Origin: Xestospongia bergquistia
Lineage: Eukaryota; Porifera; Demospongiae; Haplosclerida; Petrosiidae
Length of the DNA: 64,000 nt
Direction: 5' to 3'
Assembly (NCBI GenBank): GCA_963965975.1
Contig: OZ014416.1
Span: forward strand, 5,332,001 to 5,396,000
Shown here: positions 11,836 to 22,365 of the stretch, piece by piece
Layout of the letters: the number at the start of each line of letters is the position of its first letter
How positions within the stretch are numbered: position 1 is the first letter of the stretch
Program-made: the position numbers and the translations under genes
The notes under the pieces: generated by a model
What the model was told of the DNA's origin: nothing
Databases searched by the model: none
Seen by the model: the letters and a program-made list of their open reading frames with translations, nothing else

Positions 11836-11845
11836 TAAGAAAAAT

Positions 11846-12060
11846 CAAGGACTATTAAAATAAAAGGCCTACAATCATTAATTCATTATATATCTCCATT
11901 ACCAGTCTATGGTACTGGTATGATTCCTTATGAGTCTGATCCTCCCTGTCTCATACCTATACTAGATTTGTCAACCAATGGTTTTATGTCAATACTACAT
12001 CATTATGTAGGATATAATGAAGAAGATGTCAAAGATAAGACATTATGTAATGTAATGTAA
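11846..12060 (+). CDS. possible exon, unknown protein
   Basis: A continuous open frame reads KIKGLQSLIHYISPLPVYGT, later DLSTNGFMSILHHYVGYNEE, and stops at TAA about 12060. Codon pattern and length (about 71 codons) look coding, yet there is no ATG at the start and the MITE ends only 10 bp upstream, so the 5' side may have been displaced. Family not recognised. Confidence 0.35.
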
Positions 12061-12822
12061 AGTGTAACGATTCATTTATCCATCCATTCATCAATTGATC
12101 TATAAATATATGCATCTTTTGACTTAAAACATCTTATTGATCAATCTACTTATATCTAAAGACACTACCATTAGATAACTACCCACTGCTGTTAGTAAAA
12201 TTATATAGATAATTACTAATTGTTGTTTGATATAAAATTAATTGTTGATTATGAAAGTTGTTTCTATCAATTGTATGTGGTCATACATTTAAAGTACATG
12301 CACTTTTTTAAAAAAAATTCTTAATATATATAAGCAGCAAGAGTATTAATAGTCTTGCATTGTACAAAAGATAAGGAGTTTGATACATAATGGACATCAT
12401 CAGTATTCAAACTGGATTACTCATGTAGTAAATGTACCTATGACAAATGAAAACAGATTAATGAGAACTCATTATTTTGTTGAAACTACAGTTTATAATA
12501 CAGAATAATATGTATTGTATATCAAGAGAATGCAATATGCCAAATTATTGTCCCTTGAAAAGTTAGTGCTATATATTTCTCTTAGATGGGCTACAATGAC
12601 ACATATTGTGCTATGTAATTTTTTAAGTGAATTCCTTGACTTTTAAATTACTGATATAATTAATAATTTATTTGTTATATACTTTAGTAAAAATATTAAT
12701 AAAAAAGCAGCAGCCATACATAACATTTAAAACAAATGATAGTAATTCTTCTTGACTATCTAAGTTTAAGTACATTTACTAAAATCTTAAGTTAGAGTTG
12801 TACAATAATTAGAACCTCTTAC

Positions 12823-13116
12823 TTTCTAGTTGATGTTTTATTTCCATACCAATGTCTTTTAACTGATTCTGCTTTAGAAAAAAATCACAGATGGATTTTA
12901 AGGACTCAATTCCCTTGTCAATAACCTGTTGTTCTAGTTCATCAACTACTTTGTCTGCTTTGTTATAATCATTAATATGTTGTAAATCTATCTTAAAATC
13001 GAGTGATATAAAGTTAGCAGAATAGAGCCGGTTAATAATGGGGAGGGGTTCAACTTCAATGGCTTCACAAATATCGACACAATATTTTCGAAAAATTTGG
13101 GATGGCTCAAAATTAC
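12823..13116 (-). CDS. CARD/death-fold exon (paralogue or relic)
   Basis: Exon of 294 bp between an acceptor (tatag|GT) and a donor (AAA|gtaag). It encodes about 98 residues: a linker (FEPSQIFRKYCVDICEAI), then a helical segment (NRLYSANFISLDFK, ADKVVDELEQQV, SICDFFLKQNQLKDIG) in the order expected of a CARD-like domain: an opening helix, 'dka.kvvd.L', and a final 'F...L...g..ig'. It aligns along its whole length with the exon at 43793-44095 and less closely with 41731-42041. The preceding exon (13257-13326) ends in G, completing a Gly codon, so splicing is in phase. CARDs mediate homotypic assembly in death and immune signalling. The assignment is by pattern; a Death or DED fold is possible. 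Confidence 0.65.
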
Positions 13117-13256
13117 CTATACAATATAACAAGAAAAGGAAATGTAACTGAGTTGAAGAATAGTAAAAAAAATGTCAAAGACAAGTAATGAATTAATGTA
13201 TCTTAACATCACATGGTATCAGTAATCAAATACAACTACTTTTGTCAACAATTTAC

Positions 13257-13326
13257 CTTGCTGTGCAGTATCACCAGTGTGAGTATCTATTTTGTTTTCA
13301 TTTGATCGTTTATCAGTATAATGTTC
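13257..13326 (-). CDS. 70-bp linker exon before the CARD-like exon
   Basis: Acceptor ctag and donor gtaaat. Encodes a polar linker (EHYTDKRSNENKIDTHTGDT, then AQQ). It has exactly the same length and phase as 44176-44245 (QHSTNELSSEHK... TTQQ). It splices into 12823-13116 with a split Gly codon. Confidence 0.65.
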
Positions 13327-13800
13327 CTAGGACAAGTGATGATATATGAGGTGTAAAGTATTTTAGGTCGACAATGTAAGTATTGTTGATGTAACAATTG
13401 TTTATGTTATTGCTAAGACTAGAGTTGAGGATTGTCACAAAGTGGTCTATCTTTTTGAATTTAGGAATGCTTCTCGGAACTAACTCAAAGAATGCTTCAT
13501 TAATGTGGCTACACATATATAATGATTTGATTGCTCAGTTAAGTTATAGTAACAGGCACCACTTGCTTAAGGCAAGAAAATACTTTTTGTACTATTGGAG
13601 CAAATGACTGAGATATCTTTTCTTGTCTGTGACTACACCAGATGCTCTTTTAACATTAAGCTAGCAAGCATCTTGGCAAGAGACAACATTTGATGTAAAG
13701 CAAATAGTGAGGATAGCTCCTGATTACTGAAAGAAACTATATTAATATTCTCTGACATAATGAGTTATTGAGTAATTATTGAATAACTGCTATTGATCCT

Positions 13801-15620
13801 AATATATTATTAAATACTGGCTCTATAATTATACATAAGTTTTCAAGATATGCTTGATTATCAATCTATAGCAAGGTACAGAAATAATTATATTTTTATC
13901 ACCTTTTAACTATTAATATACTTAAAAGTTGCCTACAAGTAGTAGATTTTCTTCTTGTTGAATAATATTGAAATAAACAGTGTAGCATTAATACAAGGAA
14001 ATACAATAGTTTTGTTTTAATAAAAACTGTGCCTATATAGTCTGGCAGATAATGTAATACTTCAATGTAAAATTAATACTATGTCCTACACTCTAACCAT
14101 AAATCGTGGAACAAAACTGTATTAATTTTGCATTAAAGTATGGCATTTTTCCTCCAGGACTCTAGCATTAAATTAAACATCAACAAGACGATTAAGGATG
14201 CCATTATAAGTAACAATAACAGTCACTTGTAATTTAAATAACCTAGTATCATAAGATAATCATAATAAATTGTAACACATGTATGATAAAAGTCATTTTA
14301 AAAATTAAAAAGAAATATAAGAGTTGCAGTATCAAAAAAATTACTTAAACAATGCAAAGATGTAGTAATTCTACATAACTAGTTCACTGATAAAATGATC
14401 ATGATACTTTAACATATGAATTTGTCGTGTCAGTTTCATACACTCTGTATATTAACAGGTTGTTCAATACGTTTACTGAGTTTTAGAAAACATGGATTTG
14501 CTAAAGATATGTATGTACAGACTTGTGATACACTAAAAGTACCTGTATATATATATATATAAGTACTCACTAGGAAACACCATTAAATTAAATGCTTATA
14601 TACTTAATGTATTAGCACACATTACATATCTAATATATAGCCATATTATGGATAGAATTGAATTTAAATGGGATCAATGATTATTTGTATAGTTCAAATC
14701 AGAAACATTAGTCTTGACAACTAATGAACAAATATGAGGATACTATTATGTGTGCATGTACACTATAGATATGTTTAGGTATCTTACTCATTACTACAAT
14801 GAATGGCATGAAATAACAAATTGATATATTAAAACAACACTACACTATATTACTCATTTTTAATATAAACTAAGCATAATCTATCTTTGTCACTCTATTT
14901 ATGTAAGGATGGCTACATTCCTACATTGTTTCAATAATTTTTGGCATTGCCATTTATACATATTCTTAAAATGATTTTTATCAAACTTGTTTCCATTTTT
15001 CTGTTGCTACTGTTTATTTCACATGTGATATGACAAATAATAGTATTAACTGGTCACTATTCAAGTATTAATGTGAGTACTAGGAACATATAGAGACAGG
15101 TCCATACAATGATAGTAGATATGACCATTGTTTACATTTCAAATAGTATTTACCATGTGGTAATGAGCATGGTCAGTTATAAATTAATAAATATTAGTGT
15201 GAATAAACATTACAGATAATCGTATAAAATATCAATCAACTAAAAAGCTACAGTTTGTAAGAAAACATTACTTCACAAACAATTTAAGTAATGAAGAAGC
15301 TGTGTATATGTTAGTATAAGAGAAAAGAAGAGGAACAATTTTGTTGATTAGCTAGTTCTCATTTCTCCATTAAGAGACTGACTTACTAGATATATAAAGA
15401 TCCAATAGATTGTAAAAACAAATAATGGCAAGTAGGTGCTGAAAAAACATATGAGTCAACTTTAACAGTTTTTTGAATGTAACGTGTTGTAATAGATTGA
15501 ATGTGGCAGTCATTTTTTCTGTCCACATTTCAGCATATTAAGTAGTACTATGGTTAATAATAATATGTAATATATTGATTGTACACTAACTTGTATAATA
15601 TACTGTATTATTTAGCAATA
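13801..15620. other. gene-free stretch, probably intronic
   Basis: AT-rich DNA with small microsatellites (tatata at 14550). No exon or domain remnant was recognised. It lies between related exons of the minus-strand relic gene. Confidence 0.4.
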
Positions 15621-15628
15621 AACTTACA

Positions 15629-15706
15629 ATTTCATCATGCTCTCTCTTTGAAAATTGAGCTCCCATTGCCAGGATAGGGTTGGTACTACTAATTTGATCT
15701 CTAAAC
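15629..15706 (-). CDS. possible short linker exon
   Basis: Between an acceptor (tttag) and a gtaagt donor, an open frame reads DQISSTNPILAMGAQFSKRE then HDEI. Style and size match the linker exons of the minus-strand death-domain gene at 42-46 kb. Assignment to the same relic gene is inference. Confidence 0.35.
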
Positions 15707-16629
15707 ATTAAATATAAATATAGTTATACTATAATGTACATGTATCAGTTATACTATAATGTCTTATATGTATAACATCATATAATACTAGGAATATGTG
15801 GATGCACAAGGTTTGCCTTGTCCAGTGATAGTTTAGATTTAATGAAAAATGTGACTTTGATCTCTTTTTAGTCTGTCCAGGATAAAGTAAGTTTTTGTAA
15901 GCATTTGTAGAACCGTGGGTATGCAAAACCACATGATCAGCTATGTTCACAGTAAAGATGTTTTTTAGATGTTTAGGAATGAAATAAACTTGATAAAAGG
16001 AAAAAGCAGACATATTAAAACAACTAATTAAAAGATGTCTATAAGACGTCTAGAGCAGTGTGAAGATCAAATAAGATCAAAGACTAAGTTAGAAACAAGG
16101 TAAACAAAAATTATGCCAGTAAAACAATTATCACATTTCTAAGTGTGACTGAACCATGTGTTGAAACTAATGTGCTAGATTAGTTCCCTCGTGCTAAGAA
16201 TAAACTACATGTTCTTTATTTATTGTCGTTGTAAAACCATATACAACATGATCATGACAACATCATGTGAAGCAAAATAATTTAAAATGAAACAAATAAA
16301 TGGACTATCATTTTAAAAAATAACAGTTAATAATGCAAATTTCACACCTTGAAAACAAATGGATATAGTAAAAGTTTATACAGCCTTAACTCTACAAGAT
16401 TTGTAACTGTTGTAAACATTGTATTGCTGCCTAAATTAGCTAAAAATATGCTAAGTTATACAGAGATGTACTTCCTCTCCAGCGTATCCACTCAGACGTT
16501 TACAGAAATAAAACATCGATCTCGTGTATGTAGTCAAAAAGTAAACACTGTAATACTGCAAGCATTAATATAATATAGGACTCATATTATCCACACACAG
16601 TACTATTGATTAACTTCTACTTTATATTA

Positions 16630-16780
16630 CTTACCAAGGCGATGTCACTGGTACACCGAGTCTCTTTCTTGTTGGGAGAGAACAACTACACGACCAAAAA
16701 TATTTCACACTTTGAAACCTTCAATAGCGTAATACGGATCAAAACGTCCCTGTAAATTAACTATGGAATTCACAACATTA
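16630..16780 (-). other. GC-richer segment with donor-like site
   Basis: Sequence around 16637-16760 is less AT-rich than its surroundings and, on the minus strand, ends at a gtaagt donor after a short open stretch (TRKRLGVPVTSP). It could be a 5' exon or promoter-proximal region. No ATG-started frame is clear. Confidence 0.25.
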
Positions 16781-16784
16781 AGTA

Positions 16785-17313
16785 CGGAAGCCGAAGGCGG
16801 ACATCCAGTAATTTCATATTCTACTTTGGAGGTTTCCATTTCTAATTGGAAATTTCCAAAAATATTCTAATTTTACGCACAAAGCCTAATTTCAGGTACT
16901 ATAGTTGGTTTGCTGTATTTATCCAGCCGTCATTGGAAGCACATGTTATCATCAGTGTCTAGGGATCTGTTGCTAAGGAATCGAGTCTGCAGTACCTACG
17001 GAAGCCGCAAACGAACATTGCAATTTCTATTTCTTTTTTCTTTTGCGAATGTTGAATATTCCATTGAAGGATAGAAAATAGAATTGGAATTGGAATATTT
17101 TTTGAAAACTTCAACGCAAAATATGAAATTACGAAGTAGAATTGGATGTTTGCATTTGTCTTCTGTAATAATGTTCATAACCTTCCTGTGTAAAATTTGA
17201 AAATCCTTTTGAAAATTTCCATTTTTAAATAGAAAGTACAAAATAAAAATCAAGAACTGCATAGTATAATATGAAATTACGAAGCAGTACTGGATGTCCA
17301 CCTTCGGCTTCTG
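16785..17313. mobile_element. TA-flanked inverted-repeat element inside a death-domain exon
   Basis: Ends are inverted repeats: CGGAAGCCGAAGGCGGACAT at the left and ATGTCCACCTTCGGCTTCTG at the right, continuing inward as atccagtaatttcat/atgaaattacgaagcagtac. TA lies on both sides (16783-16784, 17314-17315). Further partial copies of the end occur inside, at about 16999 (tacggaagccgcaaacg) and 17125-17163, so the element may be nested or rearranged. No transposase frame is present. It replaces the C-terminal part of the death-domain exon immediately to its right. Confidence 0.8.
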
Positions 17314-17315
17314 TA

Positions 17316-17552
17316 GCTTTTTGGATAGGTGGACTTCCTATTACTTCTAAAATGGTATTCCAAGTAACAGGTTTAGTCATTCTCTCCTTCCAAAGTTATA
17401 GTATTTTGGAAAGTTTGACATCATCATACTGGTTGGAACTATTCAAAGAGTCAAAGTCTCAACTTTAGATTCCAAGGCGAACATCAATAGCGTACCACCT
17501 GTTATGAATCCTAGACATTAGCTTTAGGAGGTCACTATTCTCGGGAGCTTTT
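17316..17552 (-). pseudogene. truncated death-domain exon
   Basis: On the minus strand after an acceptor (cattag) the frame reads APENSDLLKLMSRIHNRWYA, then IDVRLGI, stops, and continues as SLNSSNQYDDVKLSKIL and KPVTWNTILEVIGSPP. This parallels the intact death domain at 46163-46477 (SRWRNIGQGLGV ... APVTWNTILNVINGP). There are in-frame stops, and the sequence is cut at 17315 by the inverted-repeat element. Death domains bind other death domains in cell-death and NF-kB-type signalling; this copy cannot encode a complete one. Confidence 0.75.
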
Positions 17553-17726
17553 CTAATGAATTAAAAATGATCAAAAAGAAAAGCATAAGAACATAACAGA
17601 GTCTATATGAATGCATATAGTCTATCATAAGATTCAATTAAATTGATTATCTGTCCTCACATATAAAGACGTATAGGCTCATATAATAAAGATGTGTATT
17701 AGGTTTAATATAGTACTGTAACATAC

Positions 17727-18058
17727 CAAAGGATTTTGCCCAGTAAAAAAGCTACAGTCATTGAGATAACTGGAGATATCAGCTCAGAATAGGTACTAAC
17801 TTTGGATGTATTATAAGGTGACATTATACTGCTGGGAGCAAGTTCTTGAATGTGTTTAAGAAATCTTCTTGGAATGACAACGTTGGCTTTACTATTGGAG
17901 AATAAGACATGGATGACTAATAGTGCAAAGGAGATATATGGCTCATGTGGACAAACGTGTTTGACATTGCCTTGAACTCCATTATGGTCAAGGATTTCTT
18001 CATTACCTATTATTCCTTGAGCCACAGCACTTAATGGATAGAGTTTATGGACAAGCTG
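17727..18058 (-). CDS. COR-end exon, paralogue of the ROC-COR gene
   Basis: Open frame from an acceptor after a long pyrimidine tract (about 18060-18085) to a gtatgt donor at 17721-17726. It reads LVHKLYPLSAVAQGII ... HEPYISFALLVIHVLFSNSK ... RRFLKHIQELAPS ... FLLGKILW. It corresponds position by position to the last about 110 residues of the large exon at 46926-48995 (KEPYLYIAPLVIKTLFTDSN ... YVQHIQEVCGE ... FAGRNPL), and both end at a donor at the same place. It has no stop. Without the GTPase part, which I could not find upstream, it is probably part of a decaying paralogue. Confidence 0.7.
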
Positions 18059-18319
18059 CTTTTGAAAAGAAAAAAAAAACAGTTTAATAACAGAGGGAAA
18101 TATTTTTTGACTTTCAAACCATTGACATTCGAAACAAATACAGTGACACATCTATTATCATCTACATCATTGCTTAGTTTTCAATACCATTAATAACCTG
18201 TAAACATTATAAAAAGTATGAATCAAGTAATATATCTTAATTGATTTCAGAGATATATGTAGTTCACACAAACAGCTACATTAAGATGTAATGACTACCA
18301 TACAATATAAATTACATGT

Positions 18320-18562
18320 ACCTTAATGAGTGGGAGTTACACTTCTGGCAATCTAAGAGTACAAAGTGATGATTATACTATGTTCACCAGTATCAGTTTT
18401 ACTACCCATTTTGGTGTATCATTAGGTGGAACAATAGCAGAAGGTGATCATTCCTTTCTGATCTTCTTTGCAACTAATGCACTAGCAGGACACTTAGCTT
18501 GCTTGTTACTGAATCAATCATCTAGAATTTTCATAAACTCATTAAGTTCTACAACAACATAA
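18320..18562 (-). pseudogene. degenerate coding-like fragment
   Basis: On the minus strand, pieces such as VVVELNEFMKILDD, KCPASALVAKKIRKE and IVPPNDTPKWVVK are readable but separated by stops in the same frame. The plus-strand ORF over this interval has no family resemblance. It lies just upstream of the COR-end exon in the minus direction and may belong to the same decayed gene. Family unknown. Confidence 0.3.
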
Positions 18563-19289
18563 TAACAGTGTACCAGTGTACATAACTGATTCTTAATGCT
18601 TATTATCAGAACACTACAATAATTTGTGTTCAATTATTCCATTAAGGTTTTCAAGATTATCTGATTCTTCAGTTATGTATAACAAGTTCCATTTCAGTTG
18701 TTACTGATCCTCATCTCTGGAATCTCTGTAAAAAAAATTAATTATACGGTAGCCCACAATCTCAGCTTTTAGCATAATATTCTAAAGTTAATTCATAATT
18801 ATTACAAATACACGTTCATGTCATGATTTGTATTTCTCTGTTTTGATTGATTCTCCACAAACCTCCCTTGCCAGACTGATGCTCAAGGAAAGCACAGCGC
18901 AGATTTTCATAACAACGTCTTACTGCCTGCCACTAAAAACATGTTGAAAATGCTCAGATAGTTATTTCAGCTAGTCTTACCTTTATTTCTTTTTATGAAA
19001 ATTTACAGCTTGGTTGACTTTGAATTTGTTCAGTAATAGAGACTTAAACAGTTTTGGTGTAATCAGCTGAAAATCAAGGAATACAACTTATAACAATAAT
19101 TATTATTTCAATTACCTACCCTTCTGATTCTTTTAATTGATTTTCTAATTTTTTTTATGGATGGAATACACTTTGTTCTGAAAAAAAGTGCTTTTTAACA
19201 ACTCTACACAGCAATTAAGTAAACCTACAGATAATGTACAAGTTACTACTCATTTTCTTTTTCAATCACTGCTACTTGAACTAGGAGTA

Positions 19290-19835
19290 GTTGATGATGA
19301 CATGCAGTTTGTCAATTTGTGACTGTAAAGTTGTCAGTTTTTCTTCTAGTTGATTTTGTCTTAGTTCAAAAGCTTTTGACCCTCAACAATCTGCTGTAGC
19401 ATCACTTCTTGTTGTTGTAAGATTGCTACAATATCACTATTGCCCAGAATTGATGGCATTGAATCATTAGTAACAAATTGAGTACATGTTCTCAGTACTA
19501 GTGGAATGTCTTCAAAATTAAAACTATCATCATCACAATTTAAATCTTCATTACTAGAACTTCTTCTCTACTATAATCCTCTGCTATGGCTCCTAGTTTC
19601 ATTCCTGGGCTATACACTTGTACCTGGTTTACTTGTCCAGCTGGCGGCGGACCGTTGAACATCAATTGACAAAGTTGTAAAACTCGAGATCGCTTGACAG
19701 AAGAACATTTCTCTTGATTGCTGCCATTTCTATAAACAGGATCAGTATAGTACGAAGAGTGTTTTGGACCACTATGAGATCTATACGAGCTACAGCCATG
19801 TGCTCCTTGGCTAGTTAAGTAGGTGGGACAACAAG
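19290..19835 (-). pseudogene. frameshifted coding relic, coiled-coil end
   Basis: Minus-strand reading in three successive frames: a Ser/Tyr-rich start (SSYRSHSGPKHSSYYTDPVY), then SSVKRSRVLQLCQLMFNGPP and VYSPGMKLGAIAEDYSREE; a shift; SSSNEDLNCDDDSFNFEDIP through VAILQQQEVMLQQIVEG; a shift; AFELRQNQLEEKLTTLQSQI. The end is a heptad-like coiled coil. Base composition is richer in GC than the neighbourhood. The order of segments is coherent, so this is one gene or transposon ORF broken by two single-base-type shifts. Family not recognised. Confidence 0.55.
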
Positions 19836-20139
19836 CAGTACAGTAATTAAATGTAAATAAGTTGTAAACCTCACATGGATGGCTTTTGTAAACGATGAAT
19901 GCCTGGTAAAGTCATGTAAATACATTGTACATATGAAGTTTACACATTTTGTATACTAATGGAATCAAGCTGTGTCAGTACACTACATGTAAACTAAATG
20001 TAAACCTCAAGTATTGTATGTGGTAAATTATTGATGGTAAATCTATGTTAATGTAATGTAAATTTGAAGTTTACATATTTGTACACTGTTGTTTACTACT
20101 GCATGTGTATAGGCTAACATTTAGATAGTACATTAGAAC

Positions 20140-21650
20140 ATAGTAAAGTATAAAATTGTAATGTTACATGCATTAAAGCACAATATAGTATATTATTGGT
20201 TACATTAGGACACATTACAGTGTACAGTATAATTATGTCATAACACAGTATCAACTAACATTGGGACATTATAATATTATTAATAGACAATAGTAGGGTA
20301 AAATTAAGATGTTTCTTTTAGGAAATAGTACAAGGCAAAGTTGTGATGTTACTTACATTAGGGCACAGCAGGTTAACACAATATAGGTAAGAATGGTAAC
20401 CTGAAGACACAGTAAAGGGTGACATTCATATATTACATTAGGATACGAGATAGGGTGTCATTTGTATCTTACAACTGACATAAGGATTCAGCAGGATAAC
20501 ATTGAAAAATATGGTAACATTGGGATATTAAAATAGGACACAATAGAGTAACATTGGAACATTACATTAGGACACAGTAAGGGTAACATTTATTACATTA
20601 GGACACAAAATAGGAACAGTAAATAGAGAGCACAATAATAAAAAAGGTTGCATTAATGCATTGGGACATAATGATCAGGAGACTCAACATTACAGAGAAA
20701 TATTGAATAGTAGGACTACTTATGTATTAGAATAAAGTTAAGAGAAATGTTATATAAGATAACAGGCTAGGGAAGACTGCTCAATGCATATAAGACAAAT
20801 CAAACAAGAGCAGACATACATTCTTGGATTATAGAGTACCATAAAGACGAGGATTACATTAATGACACTACAATGCAGTAAATTATGAAATGAGGATTAT
20901 ATCATGATGAAGTGGATATTATCATGCCATGAAAAAGAGGATTACACTCATTCTGGGCCAGTGATAATATATTAGAACATTATGACAACTGGTATATTGA
21001 GAGCAACGGATAGGAGAGGTACATTAACACACATAGTAAAATACATTGGATAGCATTATGACACAACTATTATGAGGATTATATTAAAGGAATAGGGCTA
21101 CACAAGGACAGACTAGAAAGGAATACTATATTATGGTATGGACAAATGTAACCAACATGTTTTCAACAGTGAATTACCATATGACAATAGATTCTACCTT
21201 GGAATAATGCGAATATAACAAGTGTTATTTTTGGGACAGTGAACAGGAGGATTGTATTGGGAGGAACACAGTGACCAATATAATTACACTAACACTCACT
21301 GGATCACAGTGAGCAGGAGGACATACTAGACAATACATGTAAATGTGGTTAAGTAGACATGAGGTTACATTATAAATCAGTAGAAAAAAGGACTACACAA
21401 GTACATAAAAAGAGAGCGGATGTGTGGATTTTACAATGGAAGAGTCGAAAAAGAATGATATTAAGGGACAGTGTATCGGAATTAGAAGTGAACAAATAAG
21501 AGGATATTATATTATTATGTAATAATAAGAAGGGTCACATTTGGAAAACGAAAGAAATATTACATATAGAATAGTGGATAGGAATGCAATACACTGTGCA
21601 TAAAAGAAATACAGTGAACAGGATAATTATGTTATGACAATGTTATATTA
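20140..21650 (+). repeat. degenerate purine-rich repeat region
   Basis: Many diverged copies of a motif like acattaggacacagtaaggg / taacattgggacatta, at about 20205, 20263, 20358, 20445, 20518, 20548, 20566 and 20597, spaced by rough multiples of 30 bp. The + strand is A/G-rich and poor in C through the whole 1.5 kb. No ORF of note. Confidence 0.6.
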
Positions 21651-22365
21651 AAAACACAACAGCTTTACAGATGTGAATGAGAGCTGGGGTCATATCAAAA
21701 TAAATTGAAAAGGGGTCAAAGAGAAGTACAGTTGTTTATTACTATTTGTGTGTTGTCATAACATATTATAGGTTATATATAAGACATAGGCAGTAGGGGA
21801 TATACTACTTAGTAGATATATTACATACATACAGAAGGTCATAGGGAAAATAATTTACATCAGAAATACATGTTCTTGTATAAGATGTGCCTACTAATAA
21901 TACAAAACTACAATGCTAAAAGTAGGTGATTACAAATACCTGTTCTTAAAATTACTCAAAAGACTCCTAACCTAACTAACTTTAAAATATATTGACTAAG
22001 CAGTTTTGTACATATTATTAAGAGCTTTTTTCAGTAGTTAAACTTCAATCACTCAGTACATGCAACAGAGATACCAATGTGCTATTAACAAAACTTCTAA
22101 ACATAAAGGCTTATTCCATATTCTAAACATGTCAACTAAACTGTAGAGTATTCATATGTGTATCAACTCAAATAAAACTAACAAGCTCCTTAAAAGCTGA
22201 AATAAGGCTTTGTTGTTAATGCATGCATATATAATTGAGACTACAGTTACTATGAACACACTAGTAACTGTCTGTCTTGTAGACAGTACAACTTTGTTTC
22301 TATTGGCATCTTTGTAGTGCAAAATATCCTATCAGATCTTCAGTAATAAATAACACTTTACTAAT

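Larger units (their letters stand above)
12590..13800. repeat. segmental duplicate of about 43.57-44.79 kb
   Basis: Introns and flanks as well as exons match: the block tcttaagttagagttgtaca at about 12784, gcagcagccata near 12707, tgatgatatatgaggtgtaa near 13333, and ctgaaagaaactat near 13726 all have counterparts in the same order and orientation at 43.57-44.79 kb. Divergence with many small indels indicates an old duplication. Confidence 0.8.

Noticed and set aside
17271-17468. 65-codon plus-strand ORF
   Set aside because: It spans the transposon end and the antisense of the death-domain relic; the minus strand carries the recognisable protein.
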